Positions 62,646 to 64,000 of a stretch of 64,000 bases of DNA are shown here, piece by piece (positions within the stretch are counted from its first letter, which is position 1; each line of letters starts with the position of its first letter). The position numbers were made by a program, and so were the translations under genes. Location: the NCBI RefSeq assembly GCF_001713375.1, contig NZ_CP016449.1, forward strand, positions 3,348,001-3,412,000, read 5' to 3'. The DNA comes from Hydrogenophaga sp. RAC07. Its GTDB lineage: Bacteria > Pseudomonadota > Gammaproteobacteria > Burkholderiales > Burkholderiaceae_C. The notes below the pieces were generated by a model, which saw nothing but the letters and a program-made list of their open reading frames with translations, made no database searches and had not been told where the DNA came from.

Positions 62646-63329
62646 TTAGACTTTCTCGCTGAGCAGCGTGCCCACCTCCAGCGGTGCCAGGCTGTTCTGG
62701 CCGTTCTCGTCGTAGGCAATCACTTCGCCGCCAGGCACCTGAGGTGCGACCTCGGCCGCAGATTCTTCCGCGGCTTGCGGCATCACCGGCCAGGGCATGT
62801 TGTCTGCTTCGGCCTGCTCGGGCGACCCGGGCACTTTGGCACTGGGCAACAAACGGCGTGAGATGGTGGACGCCGCCACGGCCGACAGGTCGGGCGCAGT
62901 GTCGCTCTGGTTGCCGGGCAGGGGCTCGGCTTTGGGCTCCAGCCCCAGGGCCTGGTCGACCACCGCGGCGCTGGCCGCCCACATGCTGGCCAGCACCTCC
63001 TGCAAACGGTCCATGGCCTTGCGGTGGCTGGCCTTGTCGGCCTCGGCCTTCTTGATCGCCTGCTCGGCGCGCTGCGCCGCCGCTTCCTGACGGACCTGCG
63101 CGCTGGCCTTCGGCTCGGCGTCGGAAGCGCGCTGCGGTGCTGCCGGGCTGGCCTCGTCATCCGCCTGGGCGCGCGTTCGGCGCGCCTCGCGCCGGGATTC
63201 CAGATCGTGCTGTGCTTCACGCCCACCCGACTGCACCGGCTGGATCGGCGGCGTGGCCGCCACCGGCGCCACGGCGGCGGACGGCGGCGTGGGCCAGGAC
63301 ACGGGGCTGGTGGTGGAGATGTTGATCAT
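62646..63329 (-). CDS. Ala-rich protein of unknown function
   Basis: This 227-residue protein is not recognised. It has no signal peptide. The first 75 residues are Pro/Ala/Thr-rich, followed by a charged coiled-coil-like segment rich in Ala, Arg, Glu and Gln (about 75-120, e.g. RQEAAAQRAEQAIKKAEADKA), a linker and a C-terminal part with VPGGEVIAYDENGQNSLAP. The ATG at 63329 has AGAGG 6 bases upstream. Codon use looks like its neighbours, so it is probably real. It converges with the second chemoreceptor and is divergent from a YihY/BrkB gene. A hook-length-like or surface role would be guesswork. Confidence 0.6.
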   Translation of the reverse strand: MINISTTSPVSWPTPPSAAVAPVAATPPIQPVQSGGREAQHDLESRREARRTRAQADDEASPAAPQRASDAEPKASAQVRQEAAAQRAEQAIKKAEADKASHRKAMDRLQEVLASMWAASAAVVDQALGLEPKAEPLPGNQSDTAPDLSAVAASTISRRLLPSAKVPGSPEQAEADNMPWPVMPQAAEESAAEVAPQVPGGEVIAYDENGQNSLAPLEVGTLLSEKV

Positions 63330-63537
63330 GGCGGACCTCTCAAAGGGCCACCGGGCGGAAACATGCCCGGTGTTCTTGGCTCTCTATCGGCTCGCCTCGC
63401 GCGAACTTGAGGCCGACTGGCGTCTTCTTTTCGGCAAACACACCGGCACAGGCGCCCCACCGTGCGCCAGCGAACACATCCAGAGGCTGATGGGCCACGA
63501 AAATGCGCTGCATGCACCTCTTCCCGCGCCCCACACC

Positions 63538-64000
63538 ATGCTGAACACCGCATGGGCCCTGATCCGAGACACCATCAACGCCTGGCTGGACGACTACGCG
63601 CCCAGCATGGGAGCGGCGCTGGCGTTCTACACCCTCTTTTCCATCGCGCCGCTGCTGCTGATCGTGATCTCGGTGGCCGGCCTGCTGTTTGGTGAGCCGG
63701 CCGCGCGCGGCGAGATCCTGGCCCAGCTGACCCAGCTGGTGGGCACCGACAGCGCGGTGGCGGTGGACTCCCTGCTCAAAGGCCTGGACCGCCCCGAGGC
63801 GGGCATCTGGGGGACGCTGGTGGGCATCGTGGTGGTGGTCGCGGGCGCCACCACCGTGTTTGCCGAGCTGCAGGACGCCATGGATCGCATCTGGCGCGCT
63901 CCCCCCCACCCCGAAACCGGCGGCTTTCTGCGCTTTCTGAAAGTGCGTCTGCTGTCCACCAGCATGGTGCTGGGCATCGGCTTTCTGCTCATGGTCTCGC
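63538..64000 (+). CDS. YihY/virulence factor BrkB family membrane protein (partial)
   Basis: The first 154 codons are present and the gene leaves the window at the right edge. The typical start of the family is recognisable: AWLDDYAPSMGAALAFYTLFSIAPLLLIVISVAGLLFG (landmarks DDYAPSMGAALAFYT and IAPLLLIVI), then EILAQLTQLVG and VFAELQDAMDRIW. At least two membrane helices are visible. An in-frame ATG at 63490 would add 16 residues; 63538 was preferred because the core begins soon after. The function is unknown. Confidence 0.85.
   Translation, partial: MLNTAWALIRDTINAWLDDYAPSMGAALAFYTLFSIAPLLLIVISVAGLLFGEPAARGEILAQLTQLVGTDSAVAVDSLLKGLDRPEAGIWGTLVGIVVVVAGATTVFAELQDAMDRIWRAPPHPETGGFLRFLKVRLLSTSMVLGIGFLLMVS

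Noticed and set aside
1..64000. tRNA, rRNA, insertion sequences, integrases and attachment sites
   Set aside because: None were recognised by eye. Small or structured RNAs cannot be excluded without a covariance-model search.

Overview
This window comes from a high-G+C betaproteobacterium, most likely of the Burkholderiales and probably the family Comamonadaceae (Hydrogenophaga- or Acidovorax-like). The evidence is the FlhDC flagellar master regulator together with FlhF, a degenerate FlhG and FliA, a Bug/TctC solute-binding protein, a PEP-CTERM protein, and dispersed GC-rich intergenic repeats. This placement is inferred from gene content; no database was searched. About 52 kb of the 64 kb is coherent flagellar and chemotaxis territory.

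Region 1 (1-6.6 kb) is metabolic and transport. It holds livF (cut by the window edge) and livG, then a Bug-type solute-binding protein and a fumarylacetoacetate-hydrolase-family enzyme that face a divergent FadR-type GntR regulator. Direct TTGGT/ACCAA repeats at 10-bp spacing lie in the control region. A DUF1275 membrane protein, glyoxalase I, a CHRD lipoprotein and a DUF6891-like protein follow.

Region 2 (6.7-17.3 kb, minus strand) reads flhD-flhC, motA-motB, cheY-cheZ, flhB-flhA-flhF-(flhG-like)-fliA. FlhDC switches on the export and basal-body genes, FliA (sigma-28) then drives flagellins, motors and receptors, and CheZ resets CheY.

Region 3 (17.8-26.8 kb) is a five-flagellin array, fliC1-fliD-fliC2-fliC3-fliC4-fliC5, followed by the chaperones fliS and fliT. 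Four of the five flagellins have a clear sigma-28 promoter of the form TCAAG-N14-NCCGAAA (TAAAG in one). Two share an identical 73-nt leader. The coding sequences are mosaics of one another, which indicates gene conversion.

Region 4 (26.8-38.6 kb) is fliE (divergent) and fliF-G-H-I-J-K, then fliL-M-N-O-P-Q-R. It covers the MS ring, the rotor/switch, the export ATPase and the export gate. No rod, hook, flgM or cheW genes lie in the window.

Region 5 (38.7-49.4 kb) is mixed: a chemoreceptor, a 950-residue TIR-transmembrane-beta-propeller protein, a TauE/SafE permease, a lipoprotein, a VOC protein, an MFS exporter with an extra C-terminal domain, a PEP-CTERM protein with a near-consensus sigma-54 promoter, and a NarL-type response regulator with its kinase.

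Region 6 (49.5-64 kb) is a second chemotaxis cluster: a small CheZ-motif protein, cheY2, cheA, cheR, cheD and cheB. It continues with a periplasmic sulfite-oxidase-fold protein translationally coupled to a hybrid kinase, an MHYT-PAS hybrid kinase, a second chemoreceptor, an unknown Ala-rich protein and the start of a YihY/BrkB membrane protein.

The most interesting items are the TIR-propeller protein, the CheZ-motif protein beside cheY2, the cofactorless SUOX-fold/kinase pair, and the flagellin array with its shared promoters and leaders.
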